Shown piece by piece: positions 1 through 5,333 of a stretch of 8,243 nt of DNA; position 1 is the first letter of the stretch, and each line of letters begins with the position of its first letter. The stretch is from NCBI GenBank assembly GCA_031264875.1, contig JAISDK010000102.1:1-8243 (forward strand), written 5' to 3'. Origin of the DNA: Prevotellaceae bacterium. GTDB taxonomy: Bacteria; Bacteroidota; Bacteroidia; Bacteroidales; UBA932. A program made the translations under genes and the position numbers. The notes under the pieces are model-generated. The model was not told the DNA's origin, made no database searches, and was given only the letters and a program-made list of their open reading frames with translations.

Positions 1-1
1 C

Positions 2-112
2 GAAGTAAATGCAGGCAAAATTAAAAGCGTGCATATACACTTCACCTCATCGGAAACGTTGCGTAAAGAAATCAATAACGCTACTTTCAAAGATGTTTCT
101 GCACTTCAATAA
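2..112 (+). CDS. C-terminal end of an unrecognised protein (partial)
   Basis: An open frame enters from the left edge and ends at TAA 110-112, giving 36 residues that finish KDVSALQ. The residue mix (charged, moderately hydrophobic, no low complexity) is that of an ordinary soluble protein end. Too little is present to name a family or show a domain. It is on the same strand as the cassette that follows, but 276 nt and a tandem-repeat array separate them, so co-transcription is doubtful. The call rests only on frame openness and residue composition; it could be a chance frame. Confidence 0.45.
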   Translation, partial: EVNAGKIKSVHIHFTSSETLRKEINNATFKDVSALQ

Positions 113-129
113 ACAGAAGAGAATTTACC

Positions 130-330
130 TTGCCGGACAGGTTTTAATTACCTGATATTCATTGCCGTATTAACAGAGGTCACGAGTTGGGCAAGACAGG
201 GGTCGCGAGTTGGGCAAGACAGGGTCGCGAGTTGGGCAAGACAGGGGTCACGAGTTGGGCAAGTCAAGGGTCGCGAGTTGGGCAAGTCAAAGGTCAGGGC
301 TTGGACAAGTCACAAAAAACCGTCCGGCAA
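130..330. repeat. Inverted repeat bracketing the 23-bp tandem array
   Basis: TTGCCGGACAGGTTTT at 130-145 is the reverse complement of AAAACCGTCCGGCAA at 316-330, apart from one extra base in the left arm. The arms sit just outside the tandem copies, so array plus arms form a unit of about 200 bp. This could be a fold-back or miniature-element structure, or a terminator for the upstream gene whose hairpin was split by repeat growth. No target-site duplication is evident. Confidence 0.6.
178..313. repeat. Six tandem copies of a 23-bp unit
   Basis: Copies begin at 178, 201, 223, 246, 269 and 292. The unit reads approximately GGTCRCGAGTTGGGCAAGWC followed by ARG. Copy 2 is 22 bp; the last copy (292-313) is the most diverged. 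Copies 1-3 carry AAGACAG and copies 4-5 AAGTCAA, so the array has two sub-types in blocks, as expected from stepwise duplication. Several copies contain the palindrome TCGCGA. A 23-bp period rotates the reading frame, so the array is not coding. There are no unique spacers, so it is not a CRISPR. Confidence 0.95.
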
Positions 331-373
331 AAGGCAACAGGGAAGTTAATAACTAATAGTTAAGAGTTTAGGA

Positions 374-388
374 TATAACAGAAGTAAT
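374..388 (+). promoter_or_regulatory. Conserved leader and weak ribosome-binding site of the first WG gene
   Basis: TATAACAGAAGTAAT directly precedes ATG 389. The same string with one change (AGGAG for AGAAG) precedes the second WG gene at 5315-5329. AGAAG at 380-384 lies four bases from the ATG, a usable but weak Shine-Dalgarno match. Its conservation in the paralogue supports this start codon. No confident Bacteroidota -33/-7 promoter (TTTG / TAnnTTTG) was seen just upstream. Confidence 0.5.
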
Positions 389-1366
389 ATGAGAACACAA
401 TTATTTATTGTATTGATAGCGTTTATGCTTATTGGAAACTGTTGCAAAGCGCAGTATTTGGAACCTAAAAAAGATTCGAACGGAAAATATGGTTTTATAG
501 ACGAAAACGGTAACGAAGTCATTCCGTTCAAATATGATTATGCAAGCGGTTTTTACGAAGGGCTTTCTGCTGTGCATTTGAACGGCAAATGTGGCTATAT
601 AGACAAAACCGGTAAAGAAGTCATTCCTTTGAGCCATGATTATGATTTGGCAGGCAGTTTTTACGAAGGACTTGCTTATGTGAAATTGAATGACAAATGG
701 GGCTATATAGACAAAACCGGCAAAAAAATCATTCCGTTGAAATATGATGAAGCAGGCATCTTTGTCCATGGGTCTGCTCGTGTGGCATTGAACAGCAAAT
801 GTGGATATATAGACAAAACCGGTAAAGTAATCATCCCGTTGAAATATGATGACGCAGGCGACTTCTTCTTTTCCGGAGGACTTGCCCGTGTGAAATTGAA
901 CAACAAATGGGGATATGTAAATGAAACCGGCGCCGAAGTCATTCCTTTGAAATACGATGAGGCGGATTACTTTGGCGAACTTGCTCGTGTGAAATTGAAT
1001 AACAAATGGGGATATGTAGATGAAACCGGCGTCGAAGTCGTTCCCTTAAAATATGATGATGCAGGCGACTTTTTTTACGAAGGACTTGCCCGTGTAAAAT
1101 TAAATGACAAATGGGGATATACAGACAAAACCGGCGCCGAAGTCATTCCTTTGAAATATGATAAGGCAGGTAATTTTACCGAAGAAGAACTTGCCCGTGT
1201 GAAATTGAATTACAAATGGGGCTATATAGACAAAACCGGCGTCGAAGTCATTCCTTTGAAATATGATGATGCAGGTGATTTTGACGAAGGACTTGCCGAA
1301 GTATTATTGTATGGGGAAAGTTTTTATATCGACAAAACAGGAAAATGTGTAAAAGATTGTCCGTAA
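389..1366 (+). CDS. Secreted WG-repeat protein (8.5 repeats)
   Basis: A 325-residue exported repeat protein. Residues 1-22 form a signal peptide ending CKAQ, probably cut by signal peptidase I; the cysteines do not fit a good lipobox. From residue 31 to the end there are eight full repeats of about 33-36 residues plus a terminal half-repeat (consensus NxKWGYIDKTGxEVIPLKYD, then an acidic or Gly-rich turn and GLARVKL). This is the WG beta-repeat family of Bacteroidota. The eponymous Trp is Tyr or Cys in repeats 1, 2 and 4. The last half-repeat ends GKCVKDCP with two Cys. No catalytic motif is visible; these repeats usually form beta scaffolds of unknown ligand. The start is supported by the 44-nt match, including the upstream region, to the paralogue at 5330. 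The last 22 nt overlap the next gene. The family call is firm; the function is unknown. Confidence 0.95.
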   Translation: MRTQLFIVLIAFMLIGNCCKAQYLEPKKDSNGKYGFIDENGNEVIPFKYDYASGFYEGLSAVHLNGKCGYIDKTGKEVIPLSHDYDLAGSFYEGLAYVKLNDKWGYIDKTGKKIIPLKYDEAGIFVHGSARVALNSKCGYIDKTGKVIIPLKYDDAGDFFFSGGLARVKLNNKWGYVNETGAEVIPLKYDEADYFGELARVKLNNKWGYVDETGVEVVPLKYDDAGDFFYEGLARVKLNDKWGYTDKTGAEVIPLKYDKAGNFTEEELARVKLNYKWGYIDKTGVEVIPLKYDDAGDFDEGLAEVLLYGESFYIDKTGKCVKDCP

Positions 1367-2214
1367 ATGAAATTATAATTATCGGGGCGCTGTTCGTTAT
1401 ATCGACAGTCGTCGCCCATGCGCAGGACGAAACGCTCGACCGGATACAGAACGTTTACAGCGAATCGCAAACGATTGTTGCGAAACAAAAAGCCGAACAG
1501 GAGGCTATCACCAAACGAAAGACTGAACAGGAGGCAAAAGAAAATGCTGCACGAACTCAGTGGAACACCTTGAAAAATTCCACCGACCTCTACGCCGTCA
1601 AACGTTTTCTCGACAGCTGCAAAGGTACGCAGGTCGAAAAAGAAGCGCAACAGCGTTACTACACTTTGTACAGCAATACCGCCCTCTCGGAATGGAAACT
1701 GTTGAAAACAAGCAAAAATCTCAGGGCTCTGCAAGCGTTTATCGAAATGTATCCCGGCACAACCGCCGCCACAGATGCAAAACAGCGTTACATACAAGTG
1801 CAGGAAAATAATAAAATAAAGTCGCAGTTAAACTCTCTGACAGACGAACTGGAACGTTACAAAAAGTTGAACAGAAAAAACAATGCCGGAGCGGTGAGAG
1901 GCGGCATTGCCGGATTGGGACTTGCAGGCGTCGGAGCATGGATGTGCACATGGAAGGATAAAAATGGCGATACTTCTTCACTGGGTCTTGGTTTGGGAAT
2001 CGGATTACTTGCAGGCGTTATCTGGTCGATTGTTTCTTTCACTGATATAAACAAATATTCCAAAGACATCAGGAGACTGGAATATCAAATCAGCGATACA
2101 CGGCGAAAATTGAGTTTATCGCCGGTCGTCATTCCCTCAAATCCTTATTATAATCCCGCCGGATTCAACAGTAACAGTCTGGCGTATGGACTGAGGTTGA
2201 AGTTCGATTTTTAA
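1345..2214 (+). CDS. Exported helical-repeat protein with two glycine-rich membrane segments
   Basis: A 289-residue protein of no family I can name. Residues 1-27 are a signal peptide ending AHAQ. Residues 28-67 are a charged helix, probably coiled coil (repeated EQEA). Residues 72-148 hold two copies of a TPR-like helical repeat, each starting W..LK and ending in an AxxRY-type helix, with FIEMYPGT in the second. A second coiled coil lies at 152-178. Two Gly-rich hydrophobic segments (about 182-200 and 211-231) resemble glycine-zipper membrane hairpins. The protein ends YGLRLKFDF, an aromatic terminus like an outer-membrane signal. The ATG lies inside the last half-repeat of the WG gene, 22 nt before its stop and in the -1 frame, so translation is probably coupled. 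TTG 1357 is an alternative start. Residues 28-52 match part of the lipoprotein at 3533. Confidence 0.85.
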   Translation: MCKRLSVNEIIIIGALFVISTVVAHAQDETLDRIQNVYSESQTIVAKQKAEQEAITKRKTEQEAKENAARTQWNTLKNSTDLYAVKRFLDSCKGTQVEKEAQQRYYTLYSNTALSEWKLLKTSKNLRALQAFIEMYPGTTAATDAKQRYIQVQENNKIKSQLNSLTDELERYKKLNRKNNAGAVRGGIAGLGLAGVGAWMCTWKDKNGDTSSLGLGLGIGLLAGVIWSIVSFTDINKYSKDIRRLEYQISDTRRKLSLSPVVIPSNPYYNPAGFNSNSLAYGLRLKFDF

Positions 2215-2271
2215 TAATTAATAAAAAGATTAATGGAAAATTACAGTATAAACAATTTAAAAAAAAGTAAC

Positions 2272-3531
2272 ATGAAAAAAAGAATTATTTTAACAGTTCT
2301 GCTATTTTGTGCAGGCTGTACATTGTGCCAGAATGTACAGGCACAGGAGAAAAAAAACTACACCTATTACGGCTATGCCTGCGATATTCTTGATTACGAC
2401 GGGTACGAAGGGGTTGCTGTGGTAACAAACATTGTTCGTTTCAACAGTACATTAGACAATTTGAATGCCTGTTTAGACGTATCAAATGCTTTTTGGACTT
2501 TCTTTCGTACCTACTACGAAGGAGCCTTGGATATGTCTTTGAATGACGTAAACGCTTCGGCGTTTAAAACGGAGCAGGAAGCTGTCGAAAGCCGGAACCG
2601 TACACTGGATATTTGGAGTGACAATAACATTCTGCTTATCCACAACTTTACCATGACCGACAGAGGTGGCGACTATGTCCGCCGATACGACTGGAGCAAA
2701 GGACATGCGCCGAAAAGGAGAGAGAAAACGAAAAGCCTTGAAGAACACCTGTCAGAAGCCGAGAAGGAAAGGATAAAGAAGGAGGCTGAGGATAAAAAGA
2801 AAAAGAGTAGCAATAGTGGTTACAGATTGCCTGTTACTTATAAATGGACTTGTCCATACACAGGTGAAGTTTATGAATATCAAACGGCTGCCCAACTGGA
2901 ATCAGCCAAAAAATCATGTGAAACTGCAAGGTCTTTTCAACAATTAGGAAAAGGTGTTGGCGATATTGTTGCATCTTCGCCGGCAAGCAGATATAAGAAA
3001 TATGGCGCTGCGTTTTTCGGCTGGTCTCCATCGACCAATTCTTTAATAGGAGTAAATTTCGGACGTATAAAGCCAAAGAAACTTGGCTGGTATGCTGCTG
3101 CAAGATTAACAAGATTATTTGATTTCAAGAACTGGGAAGACGATGCCGATTATCTGGCAGATTTTCATCGTGTAGAGACAAAAGAATTTAATTTTGATTT
3201 GACAGGCGGCGTAACCAAGAATATTGCCTTTCCGTTTGCTGTTTATGCAGGAACCGGCGCTTCATACGTATTTACTTACGGGCGTTATGAGGATTCAGGC
3301 GGCGTCACTCTTACTGAAGCAGTCAGAGACGAGTATATTGATGAATCATTTTATTGGGACGGCGACCCAAATCATTTGTATCAGGGCAAGCCAAGAAAAT
3401 ACAAGATAGATCCATTGCTTGATGCCGGTTTTATTATATATGGCTCAGGTTTTCAAATTAACGCAGGCATACGGACAAACTTCCATGCCAATACCTATTT
3501 CACCTTTTGCATAGGCGGAGCAATACCTTAA
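2272..3531 (+). CDS. Secreted protein with C-terminal beta-barrel-like domain
   Basis: 419 residues from the preferred ATG 2272, which follows an A-rich Bacteroidota-type start region and begins MKKRIILTVL. ATG 2233, in the same frame, would add 13 polar residues before the leader and is less likely. The signal peptide ends VQAQ at 25; CAGC at 13-16 is a poor lipobox. Residues 26-145 are a mixed domain rich in Tyr and Asp that I do not recognise. Residues 150-180 are a Lys/Glu-rich helix. Residues 190-216 contain a CPYTGEVYEY segment and two Cys. From about 243 to the end there are alternating aromatic and small residues in beta-strand pattern (for example GVNFGRI, YAGTGASYVF, GFQINAGI, TYFTFCIGGAIP), typical of small Bacteroidota outer-membrane barrels. 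It lies 57 nt after the previous gene and ends two bases before the next ATG, so it is likely in the same operon. Confidence 0.85.
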   Translation: MKKRIILTVLLFCAGCTLCQNVQAQEKKNYTYYGYACDILDYDGYEGVAVVTNIVRFNSTLDNLNACLDVSNAFWTFFRTYYEGALDMSLNDVNASAFKTEQEAVESRNRTLDIWSDNNILLIHNFTMTDRGGDYVRRYDWSKGHAPKRREKTKSLEEHLSEAEKERIKKEAEDKKKKSSNSGYRLPVTYKWTCPYTGEVYEYQTAAQLESAKKSCETARSFQQLGKGVGDIVASSPASRYKKYGAAFFGWSPSTNSLIGVNFGRIKPKKLGWYAAARLTRLFDFKNWEDDADYLADFHRVETKEFNFDLTGGVTKNIAFPFAVYAGTGASYVFTYGRYEDSGGVTLTEAVRDEYIDESFYWDGDPNHLYQGKPRKYKIDPLLDAGFIIYGSGFQINAGIRTNFHANTYFTFCIGGAIP

Positions 3532-3532
3532 T

Positions 3533-4390
3533 ATGATAAATATGAAAACATCTGTCAAACTGTTAATAATCGTGGTTTTGTTCTTTACGGTCGGTTGCGT
3601 TAGCCGTTCACGGGACGACGAAAAAGTCCGCGCTGTCGCCTCCGCCCTCGCCGACGCCCGCGCAGCATTCGACAGCAGAAATTATAGCCGTGCACTCGAA
3701 AAAGTCGCAGAGATAGAACGTCTGACCGGCAGTGCAACCAAACCCGCAACAGCGTATATCAAAATCATGAGTTATTACCGTCTCGAAGATTATGAAAACT
3801 GTGTCCATTCCGCCCGCGCTTATCTCAACGATAAACCGGCACAGGACGAAACAATCGACCGGATACAGTATGTTTACGGTAAATCACAATTGATTGTGAC
3901 AGTACGAAAAGTCGAACAGACGATATCCGCCGCCAATATGCTGGACAGCGTCGGACGGGCATATTACGACGCCGACGACTTTGAACATGCCGAGCAATAC
4001 TGGTTAGAGGCGAAGTCAATCCGTGAAAAGGCGCTGGGCAAAGAGCATCACGATTATTTTGCCTCGTTGAGCGTTCTTGGCTGGTTTTATCTGTCAGTCA
4101 ATCATTATGCCGAGGCGGAGAAATACTGGCTCGAGGCGAAAGCAGTCCACGAAAAGACGCTGGGCAAAGAGTATTGCGAATATGCGGCTGTGTTAGACAA
4201 TCTCGGAACGGTTTACGGTCGCACAGGCGACTATGCCCAGGCGGAGAAATACTGGCTGGAGTCGCTTGAAATCTGGGAAAGAGTTGACAAAGAGCATCCC
4301 TCGTATACCATCACGTTAAACAATCTGGGATTGCTTTATTCTGATTACCTGAACGACTCAGTGAAGGCGGAAAAATATAATGAGAGATGA
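3533..4390 (+). CDS. TPR lipoprotein, ending in mid-repeat (probably 3'-truncated)
   Basis: 285 residues. A hydrophobic leader ends FFTVGC at residue 22, an acceptable lipobox, so a lipid anchor is likely. ATG 3542 (residue 4) is an equally good start. Residues 33-100 form a first helical-repeat block. From 133 there are 42-residue TPRs of the kinesin-light-chain type (NLGxxYxxxGDYAQAEKYWLEA, then LGKEH) at about 133-175, 176-217 and 218-258. A fourth begins at 259 and stops after KAEKYNER, before its second helix is complete. Complete relatives normally finish the repeat and continue. The reading frame closes next to a non-coding palindromic region, so loss of the 3' part is likely. Residues 103-128 (AQDETIDRIQ and on) match the mature N-terminus of the gene at 1345. 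The first 140 nt are distinctly GC-richer than the WG genes. Confidence 0.88.
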   Translation: MINMKTSVKLLIIVVLFFTVGCVSRSRDDEKVRAVASALADARAAFDSRNYSRALEKVAEIERLTGSATKPATAYIKIMSYYRLEDYENCVHSARAYLNDKPAQDETIDRIQYVYGKSQLIVTVRKVEQTISAANMLDSVGRAYYDADDFEHAEQYWLEAKSIREKALGKEHHDYFASLSVLGWFYLSVNHYAEAEKYWLEAKAVHEKTLGKEYCEYAAVLDNLGTVYGRTGDYAQAEKYWLESLEIWERVDKEHPSYTITLNNLGLLYSDYLNDSVKAEKYNER

Positions 4391-4411
4391 ACAGATAGAG
4401 AAAAAACGTTC

Positions 4412-4446
4412 TTTGACATAATGAAAATGTAATAATGGTATACTTG
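4412..4446 (+). promoter_or_regulatory. Possible promoter facing the palindromic region
   Basis: CTTTGACA begins at 4411 and TATACTTG lies at 4439-4446. The pair resembles both the Bacteroidota TTTG / TAnnTTTG promoter (one mismatch, spacer 23, somewhat long) and a sigma70-like TTGACA / TATACT pair (spacer 20, long). It follows the truncated lipoprotein and points into the inverted-repeat region with no gene behind it. It could drive a non-coding transcript or be a fossil. Confidence 0.3.
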
Positions 4447-4474
4447 TAGCCGTAGCCGAAGCCGCTGTAGCCGC
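4447..4474. repeat. Short GTAGCC-type hexamer run
   Basis: GTAGCC, GTAGCC, GAAGCC, GCTGTAGCC and GC follow one another. Read on the minus strand this gives a Gly/Tyr-rich string (GYSGFGYGY), but that frame has no coding support further along. It is best treated as a simple repeat. Confidence 0.5.
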
Positions 4475-4480
4475 AACCTC

Positions 4481-4522
4481 CATCCCACTCAATCCCGCTC
4501 AATCTCACTCAATCTCACTCAA
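4481..4522. repeat. 10-bp tandem repeat abutting the left end of the inverted repeat
   Basis: The motif CTCAAT or CTCAAC occurs at 4488, 4498, 4508 and 4518, an exact 10-bp period with unit CTCAATCTCA and slight variants (CCCG in the first). The array ends where the left outer arm begins at 4523. No coding role is seen. Confidence 0.85.
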
Positions 4523-4573
4523 CCCGTAAGCTAAAGCATACGGTTAATAAAATGTCGTCCCTGCGGGACTTGG
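4523..4573 (+). repeat. REP-like unit, copy A
   Basis: Two small hairpins in 51 bp: CCGTAAGC-TAAA-GCATACGG (A-A mismatch in the stem), then GTCCC-TGC-GGGAC. The same unit occurs as a direct copy at 4622-4672 and as an inverted copy at about 4998-5048, making three copies in about 530 bp. The layout resembles extragenic palindromic (REP-type) sequences. No REP-associated transposase is present in the window. Confidence 0.7.
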
Positions 4574-4621
4574 GGGGATATGTGATTGCTATTCTGTTGT
4601 CTTTGTCCGTGAACCTTCCCC

Positions 4622-4672
4622 TCCGTAAGCTGAAGCATACAGTTAATAAAGTGTCGTCTCTGCGGGACTTGG
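4622..4672 (+). repeat. REP-like unit, copy B (degenerate direct copy)
   Basis: Aligns to 4523-4573 with an offset of 99 nt and five mismatches. Changes in both hairpins (CATACAG, TCTCTGC) weaken the stems. It shares GTGTCG with the inverted right-hand copy rather than with copy A. It lies in the asymmetric 127-nt segment 4617-4743 that has no partner on the right side of the palindrome. Confidence 0.7.
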
Positions 4673-4732
4673 CGGTCGTCGGCCGGTATGAACAAGATTA
4701 TGGAGTCGGATAAAAGTTTGAGGAGAATAAAA

Positions 4733-4767
4733 ACCTCATTTTTACCTCATTTTTACCTCATTTTACC
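4733..4767. repeat. Triplicated 11-bp ACCTCATTTTT
   Basis: Copies start at 4733, 4744 and 4755 (the last is 10 bp), followed by ACC. The complementary GGTAAAAATGAGG occurs once cleanly, plus a degraded copy, on the right side (4935-4958). The left side of the inner palindrome has therefore gained a copy or the right side has lost one. Confidence 0.8.
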
Positions 4768-5050
4768 AACAAAACAACCTCAGTAGCAGGCAGAAATCAC
4801 ATCTGCAATAACCACATTGCCTCATTAAATGTGGCGAGATATTTCAATGGCGACATCACAAAAAATATCTCAAACAATGAGGTAATGAGGTCATATTTGT
4901 GTGTAAATATACCTGCTACTGAGGTTGTTTTGTTTTTTAAATTAGGTAAAAATGAGGTTCACGGACAAAGACAACAGAATAGCAATCACATATCCCCCCA
5001 AGTCCCGCAGGGACGACACTTTATTAACCGTATGCTTTAGCTTACGGGAG

Positions 5051-5111
5051 GGATGTATGGGGGATGTATGGGATGTACGGGATGTACGGGATGTACGGGA
5101 TGGATGTACGG
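5051..5111. repeat. 9-bp tandem repeat (GATGTACGG) abutting the right end of the inverted repeat
   Basis: GATGTA starts at 5052, 5063, 5072, 5081, 5090 and 5103, mostly at 9-bp spacing with early TATGG and later TACGG variants. Because 9 is a multiple of 3, it produces a spurious DVR-repeat reading frame. It begins three bases after the right outer arm, mirroring the 10-bp array at the left arm. Confidence 0.85.
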
Positions 5112-5201
5112 GGGGAGCGCACGTCAGAGGCGCTGGGGAGAGGTCAAAAGGCGGAGTTATAAATAAAATAGAATAAACAAAATTTTATAAAAAGTATGAT
5201 T

Positions 5202-5333
5202 ATGAAAAAGTATTTAAAAAGTATCAAACAAAGCGTTGATTACAGCACAATGGAGACCGGAGACCATTCAAAAAACGGGGCGAATCCGAAAAGCCTGACG
5301 AGTAGGGAAAATTTTATAACAGGAGTAATATGA
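5202..5333 (+). CDS. Possible 43-residue leader ORF, ATGA-overlapping the second WG gene
   Basis: ATG 5202 (MKKYLKSIKQ) opens 43 codons ending ITGVI and TGA 5331-5333. The stop overlaps the WG start as ATGA, a classic translational-coupling arrangement. The peptide is basic at the N-terminus and polar after that (METGDHSKNG), with no hydrophobic leader and no recognised family. The equivalent frame before the first WG gene is stopped at TAG 369-371, so the arrangement is not conserved between cassettes. It could be a leader peptide, a remnant of a larger gene, or chance. Confidence 0.35.
   Translation: MKKYLKSIKQSVDYSTMETGDHSKNGANPKSLTSRENFITGVI
5315..5329 (+). promoter_or_regulatory. Conserved leader and ribosome-binding site of the second WG gene
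   Basis: AGGAG at 5321-5325 is four bases upstream of ATG 5330, a good Shine-Dalgarno in a window where few genes have one. The 15 bases match 374-388 with one change. This site fixes the start of the downstream gene. Confidence 0.6.

Larger units (their letters stand above)
4523..5048. repeat. 526-bp nested inverted-repeat element
   Basis: Outer arms 4523-4616 and 4955-5048 are 94 nt each and reverse-complementary with a single mismatch (AAAATG against AAAGTG). Inside, 4744-4790 pairs with 4912-4958 (about 43 of 47, with a perfect 23-bp core at 4768-4790 and 4912-4934). Further in, 4815-4826 pairs with 4876-4887 (one G-T), and 4836-4844 with 4863-4871 (perfect), leaving an 18-nt loop. No enzyme is encoded: the open frames here are short and run through palindromic sequence. 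It looks like a miniature fold-back element, or inverted copies of a dispersed palindromic repeat. No clear target-site duplication is seen at the ends. If transcribed it would fold into a very long hairpin and probably block or end transcription from either side. Confidence 0.92.

Noticed and set aside
178..313. CRISPR array
   Set aside because: The 23-bp units are directly adjacent with no unique spacers, and no cas genes are present.
389..456. Lipoprotein anchoring of the WG proteins through the Cys near residue 18-20
   Set aside because: The residues before the Cys (IGN and ENN) do not fit a lipobox, and both leaders end in a good signal peptidase I site, CKAQ.
1324..1797. Antisense frame of 157 codons opposite the first helical-repeat gene
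   Set aside because: Low-complexity Phe/Cys-rich peptide with no leader logic or family. The plus-strand gene has a signal peptide, coiled coil and membrane segments.
2233..2271. Upstream ATG 2233 as the start of the barrel-like protein
   Set aside because: It would place 13 polar residues before a standard MKKRI leader. ATG 2272 follows an A-rich start region typical of the phylum. Not fully excluded.
4311..4508. Minus-strand frame with a Gly/Tyr-rich stretch (GYSGFGYGY) recalling tails of exopolysaccharide kinases
   Set aside because: Only the hexamer repeat gives the composition. The rest is opposite the lipoprotein gene's end and a promoter-like region, with no upstream kinase domain.
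4831..5176. Two overlapping plus-strand frames (from ATG 4831 and ATG 4952) as possible genes
   Set aside because: They run through palindromic arms and the 9-bp tandem array (giving DVRDVRDVRD), with no ribosome-binding site, no family and a mirrored copy on the other arm. Best explained as spurious.
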